In this document: positions 1 to 5,339 of the stretch, piece after piece
Position numbering within the stretch: the first letter of the stretch is position 1
How the letters are laid out: each line of letters opens with the position of its first letter
From: Candidatus Yanofskybacteria bacterium RIFCSPHIGHO2_01_FULL_44_22
GTDB lineage: Bacteria; Patescibacteriota; Minisyncoccia; 2-02-FULL-40-12; GWA2-44-9
DNA length: 10,019 nucleotides
Assembly (NCBI GenBank): GCA_001794205.1
Contig: MGJJ01000013.1
Coordinates: 1 to 10,019 of the forward strand
Reading direction: 5' to 3'
Translations under genes and position numbers: made by a program
The notes under the pieces: generated by a model
Database searches by the model: none
What the model saw: only the letters and a program-made list of their open reading frames with translations
Told to the model about the DNA's origin: nothing

Positions 1-2
1 AT

Positions 3-251
3 ATTGACCTTGAAAATTTCTACACCAAAAAACTTGAAGCCGGTTTAACCCGTAAAAAAAGCTGGGCATGGGGCTTGGTCAGCGTAGAGAAACTGGATAT
101 ATCTTTTGAGCAGGAAATTTTCAATAATATTATCGTGGTTAAATCTATTACCGCAGTGTACAAATACAGCTTTTTAGGAATTGGTACTTACAACAAAAGC
201 GTTTTCACATACAGCGATTATGCATATATCGCTCCAAAGCCCCGGCAATAA
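3..251 (+). CDS. C-terminal part of an unrecognised protein (5' end outside window)
   Basis: An open frame enters from the left edge in frame 3 and runs 82 codons to a TAA at 249-251. The visible part starts IDLENFYTKKLEAGL and ends AYIAPKPRQ. It alternates polar and aromatic/hydrophobic residues (for example AVYKYSFLGIGTYNKSVFTY), which suggests beta strands, with no transmembrane helix or motif I recognise. The frame is credible because it stays open to the edge and its stop codon lies in the loop of a terminator hairpin. Function unknown. Confidence 0.6.
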   Translation: MDLENFYTKKLEAGLTRKKSWAWGLVSVEKLDISFEQEIFNNIIVVKSITAVYKYSFLGIGTYNKSVFTYSDYAYIAPKPRQ

Positions 252-268
252 ACGGGGCCTTCCTTTTA
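239..268 (+). terminator. Intrinsic terminator of the first gene
   Basis: GCCCCG (239-244) pairs with CGGGGC (253-258) around an 8-base loop that contains the TAA stop, followed by a pyrimidine/T-rich run (CTTCCTTTT). It separates the upstream gene from tgt. Confidence 0.7.
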
Positions 269-332
269 AATTATATTATTTTAGAACTTACGCGTTTGTC
301 CAAGTTCAAGGCGAAAGCGCGAAAGTCATACT

Positions 333-1532
333 ATGTTTAAAATCCTGAAAAAAGATAAAAGCACTAACGCCCGGACGGGTATTTTAATCACGCCTCACGG
401 CAAAATATTAACTCCCGCCTATACCATCGTCGCCACTCACGCTGAAATAAAATGTTTGAAACCGCAAGATATCGCCAAAACCAATACCCAAGTCGTCATT
501 TCCAATACTTACCACCTTTGGAACTTCGTTCCAAAGCAATTACCAATTTACAATTTCAAATTTACAAATAAAAACAAGAAAACATTTCTGCTAAACAAAC
601 TGGGAAGCAATATGCCGACAATGACCGACAGCGGCGGGTTTCAGGTTTTTTCTCTTGGATTCGGAAAAGAAAACAAAGTGGGGAAAATATTAAAAAACGG
701 CGCCAATCTGCGAATGTATGCGAATCAACAAATTAAAAGACAGCAAATTAAAATCACGGATAAGGGCGTTTTCTTCAATATAGACGGCCAACGCAGATTT
801 TTAAACCCGGAAATTTCTATGAAACTCCAGGAAAAACTCGGCGCCGATATAATCTTTGCTTTTGATGAATGCACCTCGCCGCTGGACGATTTTAAATACA
901 ATAAAAAAGCTCTTGAACGCACCCACCGCTGGGCGAAAAAGTGCTTATCGCTTATGGCTAATCGTCAATCGCAAGACAAACAGCAAATGTTATTCGGGAT
1001 TGTCCAGGGCGGACGATTTAAAAGCTTGCGCGTTAAAAGCGCCAAATTCATCGGCTCTCTGCCGTTTGACGGTTTTGGCATCGGCGGTTCGTTCGGCCAA
1101 AATGAAATGCTCAAAACTTTAAAAATAGTCATCCCCCATTTGCCGGAAGAAAAACCCCGCCACTTGCTCGGCATCGGCAAAATTCGGGATGTTTTTAACG
1201 CCGTGGAAAACGGTGTTGATTCGTTTGACTGCGTCATCCCCACTCGCGAAGCTCGACATGGAAGAATTTACACCCGACACGGCCATTACAACATATCAAA
1301 AAATCGCAATAAAAATATTTCTCTTGAAAAGGGATGTAAATGCCCCGCCTGCAAATTAAACATTTCCAGGTCAAAATTAAACGCGCTGTTTAAAGCGGAC
1401 CTTCCTCGAGCTCAACGCTTTGCCACTCTGCACAATGTTTGGTTTTTTAATAATCTTATGAAAAATATAAGGGCCTCCATTGATAGAGGCTCTTTCAAAA
1501 CATTCAAAAAGAAATTCTTATCAGGGATTTAA
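333..1532 (+). CDS. tgt: tRNA-guanine(34) transglycosylase (queuine/preQ1 tRNA-ribosyltransferase)
   Basis: Tgt exchanges guanine 34 of tRNAs with GUN anticodons (Asn, Asp, His, Tyr) for preQ1 or queuine, the committed tRNA step of queuosine modification. The 399-residue protein is of usual family length. Visible motifs: ARTG near residue 13; TDSGGFQVFS with catalytic Asp99; FDECT at 177-181; GIVQGG at 222-227; FDCVIPTREARHG, with the probable nucleophile Asp299; and a zinc site of Cys335, Cys337, Cys340 and His367. Residues 64-95, after NTYHLW, are unlike the usual LRPG-containing segment and rich in Asn/Lys, encoded by AT-rich repetitive DNA. PTREARHG has Glu where bacterial enzymes usually have Asn. 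The ATG start gives the expected N-terminus, but there is no clear Shine-Dalgarno site. The stop overlaps the convergent downstream gene by 4 bp. Confidence 0.95.
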   Translation: MFKILKKDKSTNARTGILITPHGKILTPAYTIVATHAEIKCLKPQDIAKTNTQVVISNTYHLWNFVPKQLPIYNFKFTNKNKKTFLLNKLGSNMPTMTDSGGFQVFSLGFGKENKVGKILKNGANLRMYANQQIKRQQIKITDKGVFFNIDGQRRFLNPEISMKLQEKLGADIIFAFDECTSPLDDFKYNKKALERTHRWAKKCLSLMANRQSQDKQQMLFGIVQGGRFKSLRVKSAKFIGSLPFDGFGIGGSFGQNEMLKTLKIVIPHLPEEKPRHLLGIGKIRDVFNAVENGVDSFDCVIPTREARHGRIYTRHGHYNISKNRNKNISLEKGCKCPACKLNISRSKLNALFKADLPRAQRFATLHNVWFFNNLMKNIRASIDRGSFKTFKKKFLSGI

Positions 1533-1876
1533 AACTTTTTCTTGCCGGAAAAAACATACAGATAGAAAATATCCAAAATACCCAGCGTGTTAATGACAAG
1601 CAAAGCGACAAACCACCACTTATCGCCGGCTCTCCCCGCTTTCCATAAAGCTAATCCTTTCCAAGCCAAACTCCACACAATCAATCCGAGCATCATTGAC
1701 AATCCCAAAAAACCTACGCCGGTTCCCCAAAAAGACGACTGAAAAAACCCGTCTCCCCAAGGCATTTGCCCGCCTTGATTGCCCCAAAAGCCTCTCATGT
1801 AATTCATCATATTGTACATGTCATCGTAAAAACTATTGTACATAATTATTGTTAATTTAATTGATATTGCTTTCAT
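1529..1876 (-). CDS. DUF5652-type small membrane protein
   Basis: A 115-residue protein. The N-terminal 50 residues are rich in Met, Tyr, Asn, Gly and Trp (MYNSFYDDMYNMMNYMRGF). Two hydrophobic segments follow, about residues 54-74 and 87-109, separated by WKGLALWKAGRAGDKWW, with a basic tail (GKKKF). The KAGR-G-KWWF...LLVINTLGI pattern matches what I know of DUF5652, a family of unknown function common in CPR genomes. The first ATG is preferred over the one at codon 12 because AAGGGG lies about 7-8 bases upstream of it, while the internal one has no ribosome binding site. It converges on tgt with a 4-bp overlap of stop codons, leaving no room for a separate terminator. Likely in the cytoplasmic membrane. 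Confidence 0.75.
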   Translation of the reverse strand: MKAISIKLTIIMYNSFYDDMYNMMNYMRGFWGNQGGQMPWGDGFFQSSFWGTGVGFLGLSMMLGLIVWSLAWKGLALWKAGRAGDKWWFVALLVINTLGILDIFYLYVFSGKKKF

Positions 1877-1935
1877 TCTACCACCCCTTATCTGAACAGT
1901 AAATTTAAATTGTGGAAAACCCCACCTATAAATAA

Positions 1936-1958
1936 CAAAAAAGAGCGTTTCCGCTCTC
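1936..1958 (-). terminator. Intrinsic terminator of the beta-barrel-like gene
   Basis: On the minus strand AGAGCG, a GAAA tetraloop and CGCTCT (plus-strand 1942-1957) are followed by a run of T. It lies just beyond the stop of the gene at 1968-3137 and before the DUF5652 gene. Confidence 0.8.
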
Positions 1959-1967
1959 TAAGGTTTA

Positions 1968-3137
1968 TCAAAATTTATATGTCAGCGAACCATTCCAGCC
2001 GTAATACGAAAGCGTCCCCCTTTGAAGCTTCCAGCTGGTTCCTTGAATTGCAGACCAGTTGCCGGGCACCGACCATTTCGGAGCCAAGGGCGCGTTTTGC
2101 CACACGGACACAAAAGCTCCCGTGCCAAGAGCGATTTTTTTGTTCAGGTCGCATTTGACCGATATTCTGAATTCAGTTACCGGAATATTCACTCGCATCT
2201 TCTCATTAACCGGGAAATTGCCTTCCCAATATAATACCTGTCCCGCCGGTTCATAAAGCCCGGATAAGGGAGACCCGGCAACCAGCCAAATATCGTCAAC
2301 ATCTTTCCAGTTGCCCGAGATGTCGGCGCCGCCGAAAAGAAACGCCTGATTGAAACTGCCCGTAATTGTCGTTGTCTCGAAAACAGCCGTACTTTGCAGG
2401 CCGAATGACGGTCCGACAAGCAGTCCGGTATCCGCTTCGCTTTTACTTCTTAACTCAATGCGGTTCCAAAAATTCTTGTTTGGGCCGAAATAGTGGAAAA
2501 TAAAGGCTTCGAGTTTCTGCCCTTCGCTTCGGGTATTGTTTAAACCGCCCAATTTCAGGCCAAGCGTCCCATCCAGGCTAAGATTTTTCCCATCGGACAA
2601 TTTTCGCGCCACAGACAAATCAAGAGAAAAATTTGACAGCTTGTTGCCGACCGAATAAACAACCGGTGAAAACCCCGAAGGTTCGCGCATATCGGTAGTC
2701 GGCACAAGCGACTGGTCAAACATCCGAACACCGTTCATAAAAAACACATAGCCGTTACCGTCCATTTCCCACCTTGGAGTGTCCACATAGCCGCCCGCTG
2801 AACCGCTGGTATTGAAAAACCAAGCGGACACCGCAAACGACCCCTTATCGGCCTCATATGTAATATCAAATCTGGGCGTAAACCCGCTCTCCATTTTTGT
2901 CGTAATGGGTTCATAGGTCATGCCGTATTTCACGGAATCAGCGCCGCCGTTCGTTTCTCCTTTTTCGGTATAATGAAAAACATCGCCCACATGAACATCG
3001 TTTCCTCTGACCCCTACGCGCATCAGCTCAAAAGAAAAACTCCAGCCTTTTTGCTTGTCAATGGCAGTTGCCGCGGAAACAGACCCAAAACAAAAAATCG
3101 CCGAAAGCGCAATCATCCCAACAAATTGGCGTTTCAT
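1968..3137 (-). CDS. Secreted beta-strand-rich protein, outer-membrane-barrel-like
   Basis: A 389-residue protein with a clear Sec signal peptide: basic MKRQ, hydrophobic core VGMIALSAIFCFG, and likely cleavage after SVSA (residue 22) or ATA (25). The mature part is rich in Gly, Ser, Asn and aromatics with alternating strands (FSLDLSVARKLSDGKNLSLD, RISVKCDLNKKIALGTGAF) and ends GSLTYKF. A terminal Phe after alternating residues is typical of outer-membrane barrels recognised by the BAM complex. The general look recalls Legionella-type pore-forming outer-membrane proteins, but I cannot confirm a family. The start is firm: GGAGGAG lies 8 bases before the ATG. The leader is long and structured, and the gene has its own terminator. 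In a CPR-like genome this is unexpected; it could instead be a surface beta-sandwich or solenoid protein. Confidence 0.7.
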   Translation of the reverse strand: MKRQFVGMIALSAIFCFGSVSAATAIDKQKGWSFSFELMRVGVRGNDVHVGDVFHYTEKGETNGGADSVKYGMTYEPITTKMESGFTPRFDITYEADKGSFAVSAWFFNTSGSAGGYVDTPRWEMDGNGYVFFMNGVRMFDQSLVPTTDMREPSGFSPVVYSVGNKLSNFSLDLSVARKLSDGKNLSLDGTLGLKLGGLNNTRSEGQKLEAFIFHYFGPNKNFWNRIELRSKSEADTGLLVGPSFGLQSTAVFETTTITGSFNQAFLFGGADISGNWKDVDDIWLVAGSPLSGLYEPAGQVLYWEGNFPVNEKMRVNIPVTEFRISVKCDLNKKIALGTGAFVSVWQNAPLAPKWSVPGNWSAIQGTSWKLQRGTLSYYGWNGSLTYKF

Positions 3138-3184
3138 CTTCTTTTCTCCTCCGGTTTTAGTTTAGGTTGTTAAGTTGCGTTTTG

Positions 3185-3262
3185 CCGGGTAGCGAAAGTT
3201 TGAATTGCTTCCAGCTTTGCGCCTTCGGCGCATTTCAAACTTCTACTACCTGGTTTACCAGG
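3185..3262 (-). promoter_or_regulatory. Structured leader upstream of the beta-barrel-like gene (candidate cis-regulatory RNA)
   Basis: Arms 3185-3204 and 3234-3253 form a 20-bp imperfect inverted repeat (16 of 20 matches) enclosing a small GC-rich hairpin (GCGCC, UUCG-like loop, GGCGC at 3219-3230). The outer end CCTGG (3249-3253) can instead pair with CCAGG (3258-3262), so two folds compete. It lies about 50-125 bases upstream of the start codon. No known riboswitch class was recognised. Confidence 0.4.
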
Positions 3263-3306
3263 ATACTACCAAACTTTTGTTAAAACGAAAAGGCCCCCGC
3301 AACTTC

Positions 3307-3349
3307 TTGCCTGCCCGCAATGCTACGCGTAGGCGTTGCAGGCGGGCAA
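3307..3349. repeat. GC-rich intergenic hairpin repeat
   Basis: Arms TTGCCTGCCCGCAATGC (3307-3323) and GCGTTGCAGGCGGGCAA (3333-3349) pair over 17 positions, with three substitutions that leave G-T pairs, around TACGCGTAG. Elements of this type recur between genes in Parcubacteria-like genomes (from memory). No T-tract adjoins it, so it is not an obvious terminator. Confidence 0.55.
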
Positions 3350-3361
3350 AATAGAGAATCT

Positions 3362-3395
3362 TAACAGGTCCGACCTGTACAGGTCGGACCTGTTA
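3362..3395. repeat. 34-bp perfect palindrome built from nested 15-bp palindromes
   Basis: The block is its own reverse complement over 34 bp. Each half contains ACAGGTC-N-GACCTGT (N is C, then G), so the seven-base half-site occurs four times. It lies just downstream of the minus-strand gene ending at 3405 and is followed on that strand by no long T-run. It could extrude a cruciform, act as a repeated intergenic element, or bind a dimeric protein. Confidence 0.8.
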
Positions 3396-3404
3396 TTTAT
3401 GCCG

Positions 3405-3794
3405 TTATTTAATTATCCCCTCTTCCCTCAATTCTTCCAAAATATTCGTAGGGATGGGAATCGCCTCTCTAACGGGACTTGTGCCCGGATACCGCCAAGC
3501 GGTGATGATTATTTTGCGACTGACAATATTTTGGTTTTGGTTTTGCGCTTTGAACTTTGCGCTTTGGACTCGCGGCTTTGCCGCGGCGTACATCACCCAC
3601 ACCTCATAATGCCCCCGCCCGTTGCCAGCAGATTGCATCACGGCAATCGTGTCCGGCGCAATGCCTTTCTCACTCCGTTCCGGATTTCGGATAACCCTTT
3701 TTATCCTCTCGGCCGACAAACCGTAAAAAACCGTCTTCCTCATCACGTGGTTGGTCCAATGATAGTTGGCATCGTTTTTGGGACGATTGAACAT
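3405..3794 (-). CDS. Small DUF4258-like protein (unknown function)
   Basis: A 129-residue soluble protein. The first half, HWTNHVMRKTVFYGLS then RIKRVIRNPERSEKGIAPDT, resembles the H...RM..RGIS...V..V..NPE start of DUF4258/BrnT-like folds, and the second half has two strands (HYEVWVMYAA and KIIITAWRYPG) as in that fold. Between them, residues 73-91 (KPRVQSAKFKAQNQNQNIV) look like a low-complexity insertion encoded by repetitive DNA rich in TTTTGG and GCGCTTTG. The C-terminus (IPIPTNILEELREEGIIK) is helical. Some relatives are toxin-like, but no partner antitoxin gene is adjacent, so I do not call it a toxin. No Shine-Dalgarno site is visible; a TAATTT box lies six bases before the ATG. The family link is tentative. 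Confidence 0.6.
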   Translation of the reverse strand: MFNRPKNDANYHWTNHVMRKTVFYGLSAERIKRVIRNPERSEKGIAPDTIAVMQSAGNGRGHYEVWVMYAAAKPRVQSAKFKAQNQNQNIVSRKIIITAWRYPGTSPVREAIPIPTNILEELREEGIIK

Positions 3795-3820
3795 TTCAAA
3801 AAATTAACACAAATTCCATC

Positions 3821-3858
3821 AAATCAAAAACCGCTCCCGAAGGAGCGATTTTTGATTT
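3821..3858 (-). terminator. Bidirectional-looking terminator after the RRM gene
   Basis: CGCTCC (3832-3837) and GGAGCG (3842-3847) close a tetraloop (UUCG on the minus strand). The stem extends through A-rich and T-rich arms (3821-3830 with 3849-3858). It follows the RRM stop codon on the minus strand by 7 bases. Confidence 0.85.
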
Positions 3859-3865
3859 GAGAGAT

Positions 3866-4207
3866 TTAGTAGTCTCTGTGTCCGCCACCAAATCCGCCTC
3901 GGCCTCCGCCGAAACCGCCTCGTCCGCCTCCAAAGCCTCCGCTTCGGGCAGGTCTATCGGTCATCGGTCTAGCTTCGTTGACAATAATCGTCCGGCCGTC
4001 CAGTTCTTTTCCATTCAACATTTCAATCGCTTTTTGGGCTTCGTCGTCGTTTTCCATCTCGACAAAAGCGAAACCTCTTGAGCGGCCCGATACTTTGTCA
4101 ATCATAACCGTCGCTGAATTAACGGCTCCCGCTTGAGAGAAAGCGTTTTTCAGCGATTCATCGGTAGTGTCGTAAGACAGACTGCCGATATATAATCTTT
4201 TTGACAT
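3866..4207 (-). CDS. RRM-domain RNA-binding protein with Gly/Arg-rich tail
   Basis: A 113-residue protein with one RNA recognition motif. RNP2 is LYIGSL (residues 5-10) and RNP1 is RGFAFVEM (44-51), with the aromatic positions that stack on RNA bases largely conserved. The tail (about 88-113) holds repeats of GGFGGGR and ends GHRDY, as in cyanobacterial Rbp and other bacterial glycine-rich RRM proteins, several of which are cold-induced. The start at MSKRLYIG fits the family; the frame could extend 10 codons to a TTG, but those residues are not RRM-like. No clear Shine-Dalgarno site. A strong promoter about 200 bases upstream and a long folded leader suggest post-transcriptional control, perhaps autoregulation or temperature response (inference). 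A terminator follows. Confidence 0.92.
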   Translation of the reverse strand: MSKRLYIGSLSYDTTDESLKNAFSQAGAVNSATVMIDKVSGRSRGFAFVEMENDDEAQKAIEMLNGKELDGRTIIVNEARPMTDRPARSGGFGGGRGGFGGGRGGFGGGHRDY

Positions 4208-4398
4208 TTGTTCTGCTTGCAACTTAACACCCGGCAAGAAAGCAGTGCTTTATTGCGGATATTATCCCGCAAGCCATTTTTTAGTAGGAACGACCTCTCG
4301 TCCACCCCGTATAACAACTTTGTTGTATTACGAAGCCAAGTTCCTACTAATGAGCGCCCTCCCGGAGCCCTGAGAAACTTACCGAGAATACCTACGAT
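4208..4398 (-). promoter_or_regulatory. Long structured 5' leader of the RRM gene
   Basis: Between the predicted start of transcription (near 4398) and the ATG are about 190 bases. A perfect 11-bp stem TTAGTAGGAAC (4281-4291) with GTTCCTACTAA (4340-4350) closes an inner hairpin (ACAAC/GTTGT plus a flanking GTA/TAC helix). A second hairpin, TTGCGG/CCGCAA with loop bases between, lies near 4254-4273. A 17-codon minus-strand ORF (MACGIISAIKHCFLAGC) begins about 70 bases before the RRM start and may be chance. Confidence 0.5.
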
Positions 4399-4404
4399 AA
4401 CAAG

Positions 4405-4433
4405 AGTATATCATAAGCCGGTTTAAAATGCAA
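4405..4433 (-). promoter_or_regulatory. Promoter of the RRM gene
   Basis: On the minus strand: -35 TTGCAT (4433-4428), a 17-base spacer, and -10 TATACT (4410-4405) preceded by TGA, giving an extended -10. Predicted transcription start near 4398. A strong match to the sigma-70 consensus. Confidence 0.75.
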
Positions 4434-4441
4434 ACTCTGTT

Positions 4442-4906
4442 TTACTCCTCCACAACTACGCTTCCGAATTTGGACAAGTTGAGATGGTTGTGATATTTCC
4501 AGATTCCGGCAACGTCAAACTTAAACGACCAAGAGCCGCCCGGCGCCGCCTCCTCGCACTGGTCAAAAGCGCTGTTGACGCATCCGCCTTTTATCGGATA
4601 CAAATCGTGGGTAGGATGCATGGCCGACGCCACCCACATCGCTTCGGAACTGTTGTTTTTAAAAATAACCGTCTCCCCCCTTTTTATCGTTACCGTACTT
4701 GGAGAAAATCCGGCATCGGTATAAATGACGGTCTTTCCGCTCGCAGGCGTCACTGATTCCGACACCGATTCTGAAGGGGTGGGACTTAAGACCGCCGATG
4801 GCGGCGGCGAAACTTCACCAAGCTGCGAGTTTTTAGGACCGCGCAGAACGAGAAATACGGCAATTGCCGCAAAAGCAAACGCCGAAACAATAATGATTTT
4901 TTTCAT
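4442..4906 (-). CDS. Membrane-anchored cupredoxin-fold protein
   Basis: A 154-residue protein starting MKKIIIVSAF. A single hydrophobic N-terminal segment (3-21) acts as anchor or signal. A Pro/Ser/Thr linker follows (about 33-57), then a cupredoxin-like domain (60-154): TVIYTDAGFSPSTVTIKRGETVIFKNNSS, WVASAMHPTHDLYP, FKFDVAGIWKYHNHLN and SVVVEE. Candidate metal ligands are His97, His100, His139 and His141, with Cys109 and Cys117 nearby. In my alignment by eye to plastocyanin (YTFYCSPHxxxxM), the Cys, second His and Met ligands are replaced. It likely acts outside the cytoplasmic membrane in copper binding or electron transfer. The frame extends 15 codons upstream into a terminator hairpin, but MKK gives a normal membrane N-terminus and lies six bases after a -10-like box. 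Confidence 0.8.
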   Translation of the reverse strand: MKKIIIVSAFAFAAIAVFLVLRGPKNSQLGEVSPPPSAVLSPTPSESVSESVTPASGKTVIYTDAGFSPSTVTIKRGETVIFKNNSSEAMWVASAMHPTHDLYPIKGGCVNSAFDQCEEAAPGGSWSFKFDVAGIWKYHNHLNLSKFGSVVVEE

Positions 4907-4910
4907 TTTC

Positions 4911-4954
4911 CAAAAATACAATGGGCGTCTTTGCGTTGCAAAGACGCCCATTGT
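4911..4954 (-). terminator. 17-bp perfect hairpin terminator, overlapping a possible promoter
   Basis: Arms 4918-4934 and 4938-4954 are perfectly complementary around a 3-base loop. On the minus strand the stem is followed by ATTTTT, so it should terminate the upstream gene (4969-5259). It ends only about a dozen bases before the cupredoxin ATG. Confidence 0.8.
4913..4941 (-). promoter_or_regulatory. Possible leaderless promoter of the cupredoxin gene
   Basis: Inside the terminator hairpin on the minus strand are TTGCAA, a 17-base spacer and TATTTT (4918-4913), followed by six bases and the ATG at 4906. Transcription would begin at the start codon. No good Shine-Dalgarno site competes. A moderate match only, and palindromic sequence can mimic boxes. 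Confidence 0.35.
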
Positions 4955-4968
4955 TGGCTTTACAAAAA

Positions 4969-5259
4969 TTACAAGCTATTGAGGTCCTGGTCAACTTGAT
5001 TGAATTCGGCATCCAAATCACCGGCGTTTATTTCATTTAAGTCCGCGTTGATATCGGCAGTTTCCGCGCTTTGACCTTCGGGGGTCGCGGTCGGAGCTAT
5101 TGCTTTTTGGCCGACTTCTTTTCCGCCCAGCCACCACCAAACTAATCCGGCGGCAACTATCACTCCGGCAACCGCCAAGATTACCGGCAACTTTTTACTG
5201 CCCGCAACAGGATTTGTTGGTTCCGAACCCATGTTAGGATTCGTGTTGTAATTGTCCAT
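4969..5259 (-). CDS. Small single-pass membrane protein, unknown function
   Basis: A 96-residue protein: a polar N-terminus rich in Asn and Pro (1-22), a transmembrane helix at about 24-45 (LPVILAVAGVIVAAGLVWWWL), and an acidic C-terminal part, presumably outside, ending in ADLNEINAGDLDAEFNQVDQDLNSL with D/N-L periodicity. SKK before the helix fits an N-in orientation. Similar acidic, Leu/Asp-spaced tails occur in small CPR membrane proteins as I recall them, with no known role. No Shine-Dalgarno site is seen. The gene follows the coiled-coil gene after an 80-base repeat-rich gap and is closed by a hairpin terminator. Confidence 0.7.
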   Translation of the reverse strand: MDNYNTNPNMGSEPTNPVAGSKKLPVILAVAGVIVAAGLVWWWLGGKEVGQKAIAPTATPEGQSAETADINADLNEINAGDLDAEFNQVDQDLNSL

Positions 5260-5263
5260 AATA

Positions 5264-5338
5264 AATGAGAAGTAAGAAGTTAGAAGTTAGAATACGGAAT
5301 TCTTAACTCCTGATTCTTAATTCTTGATTCTTAATTCT
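5264..5338. repeat. AT-rich tandem and inverted simple repeats
   Basis: TGATTCTTAATTCT is repeated exactly in tandem (5311-5324, 5325-5338). Upstream, AGAAGTT-type units (near 5276-5292) are partly complementary to it, so the spacer can fold into an imperfect AT-rich hairpin. It separates two minus-strand genes. Confidence 0.7.
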
Positions 5339-5339
5339 A

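Noticed and set aside
1470..1496. Hairpin AGGGCCTC/GAGGCTCT followed by TTTC near the end of tgt
   Set aside because: It lies inside the coding sequence 37 bases before the stop, with too short a T-run; probably incidental.
3185..3394. CRISPR-like array from the repeated hairpins
   Set aside because: The repeats differ from each other, there are no regularly spaced unique spacers, and no cas gene is present.
3857..4081. Plus-strand Ala/Ser-rich ORF opposite the RRM gene
   Set aside because: It is the shadow of the Gly/Arg repeat codons of the RRM protein.
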